Of a DNA stretch of 64,000 nucleotides, positions 63,300 through 64,000 are shown piece after piece. The DNA is from Microvirga arvi (GTDB lineage: Bacteria; Pseudomonadota; Alphaproteobacteria; Rhizobiales; Beijerinckiaceae). The DNA lies in contig NZ_JAFEMD010000016.1 of assembly GCF_016892765.1 (NCBI RefSeq), forward strand, positions 1-64,000, read 5' to 3'. The notes beneath the pieces were generated by a model. That model was not told the DNA's origin and made no database searches. It was given only the letters and a program-made list of their open reading frames with translations. Made by a program: the position numbers and the translations under genes. Every line of letters begins with the position of its first letter. Within the stretch, counting starts at the first letter, position 1.

Positions 63300-64000
63300 A
63301 TGGCTGACACGCGGCACCTGAGCATCTTGAAGGACCTCGAGCGCAAGGTGCTCTGGCTTTCCACCTGGACGATCCACAACGCCAATCACCTGCGTCCCAA
63401 CGAGGACGGGATGAAGATCGGCGGGCACCAGGCCTCCTCCGCCTCCCTTTCCACCATTCTGACGGCGCTCTACTTCTCGGTCCTGCGCCCGGAGGACCGG
63501 GTGGCCGTCAAGCCCCATGCCAGCCCGATCTACCACGCGATCCAGTATCTCTTCGGCCGCCAGACCCGCGAGAAGCTGGAGAACTTTAGGGGCTACAGGG
63601 GCGCGCAATCCTACCCCTCCCGCACCAAGGACATCGACGATGTCGACTTCTCCACCGGCTCGGTCGGCCTAGGCGTCGCGCAGACGCTCTTCGCCAGTCT
63701 CGTGCAGGATTACGTGAAGGCCCATGGCTGGGCGAAGGACATGCCTGAGGGCCGCATGATCTCGCTGGTGGGCGATGCGGAGATGGACGAGGGCAACATC
63801 TTCGAGGCCCTGCTCGAGGGCTGGAAGCACGGCATCCGCAACACCTGGTGGATCATCGACTACAACCGCCAGAGCCTCGACGCGGTGATCCGCGAGGGCC
63901 TGTGGCAGCGCTTCGAGGCGCTGTTCCGCAATTTCGGCTGGGACGTGGTGGTCCTGAAGCACGGCTCGCTGATGCAGGAGGCCTTCAGGGAGCCCGGCGG
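63300..64000 (+). CDS. Pyruvate dehydrogenase E1-like (transketolase-type), N-terminal part
   Basis: 233 residues are visible before the window edge. The N-terminal transketolase-like TPP domain includes GGHQASSASLSTILTALYF, PHASPIYHAIQYLFGR and the TPP/Mg motif GDAEMDEGNIFEALLEGW ... IDYNRQSLD. This resembles the homodimeric E1 (AceE) class rather than the alpha2-beta2 type. It would decarboxylate pyruvate to acetyl-lipoyl-E2. GGGAGG precedes the ATG. Whether it belongs to a full PDH complex or is an AceE-like paralogue cannot be judged from the part shown. Confidence 0.85.
   Translation, partial: MADTRHLSILKDLERKVLWLSTWTIHNANHLRPNEDGMKIGGHQASSASLSTILTALYFSVLRPEDRVAVKPHASPIYHAIQYLFGRQTREKLENFRGYRGAQSYPSRTKDIDDVDFSTGSVGLGVAQTLFASLVQDYVKAHGWAKDMPEGRMISLVGDAEMDEGNIFEALLEGWKHGIRNTWWIIDYNRQSLDAVIREGLWQRFEALFRNFGWDVVVLKHGSLMQEAFREPG

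Overview
The window is high-GC, densely coded DNA from an alphaproteobacterium, most likely of the order Rhizobiales (a Methylobacteriaceae/Microvirga-like genome is my best guess; this is inference from gene order and repeats, not a database match). Supporting signs are the order ftsY / mtaB-dapF / ffh-rpsP-rimM-trmD / rplS / leuC-leuD-leuB / asd, the acnA-ccmA divergence, a homodimeric-type pyruvate dehydrogenase E1, CtrA-type TTAA-N7-TTAA boxes, and abundant palindromic intergenic repeats of the kind seen in Rhizobiales.

Layout. 1-3.4 kb: the 5' part of ftsK (leftward, running off the edge), then a rightward copper module (DUF2946-like protein, YcnI-PCu(A)C fusion, SCO1). 3.7-5.6 kb: glnK-amtB (leftward) behind a good sigma-54 promoter. 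5.9-8.2 kb: acyl-CoA thioesterase and a UbiH-type flavin hydroxylase. 8.2-15.3 kb: two large paralogous RTX/cadherin-like secreted proteins flanking ppa and an acetyltransferase. 15.3-18 kb: aconitase. 18.2-24.7 kb: cytochrome c maturation genes ccmAB and ccmCDG, separated by an accessory block (acetyltransferase, ArsR regulator, NIPSNAP and ABM proteins, M23 peptidase). 24.6-29.3 kb: YaiI/DUF188, a membrane guanylate/adenylate cyclase, an AT-rich orphan, a YciB/IspZ septation protein, ftsY. 29.5-32.7 kb: an RluA-type pseudouridine synthase carrying repeat-derived sequence, then mtaB-dapF. 32.8-35.1 kb: accessory genes and a truncated metallo-beta-lactamase gene. 35.1-42.5 kb: YHS protein, ffh-rpsP-rimM-trmD, a four-gene accessory block, rplS. 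42.6-51.2 kb: leuC, leuD and leuB interspersed with small genes, a lytic transglycosylase, and a phosphoesterase next to a kinase-USP fusion. 51.2-55 kb: small secreted protein, sulfite-oxidase-like enzyme, membrane-anchored hypothetical, asd. 55-60 kb: a leftward run (DUF429, threonine/serine dehydratase, carbonic anhydrase, GH43 xylosidase) divergent from a CitE/HpcH-type lyase. 60.4-64 kb: cnoX / LON-domain / trm112, a prolyl-tRNA editing protein, tRNA-Gly(GCC) and the start of the pyruvate dehydrogenase E1 gene.

Most genes are housekeeping. The most unusual feature is the palindromic repeats: several sequence families share one architecture (an outer inverted repeat whose two arms each hold a lateral hairpin), they are nested inside one another, and some have been absorbed into genes: 47 in-frame residues in a pseudouridine synthase, the C-terminal tails of CcmA, FtsY and that same pseudouridine synthase, and the probable ribosome binding sites of ccmB and rimM. 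No mobile element with a transposase or integrase, no CRISPR array and no rRNA operon was seen.
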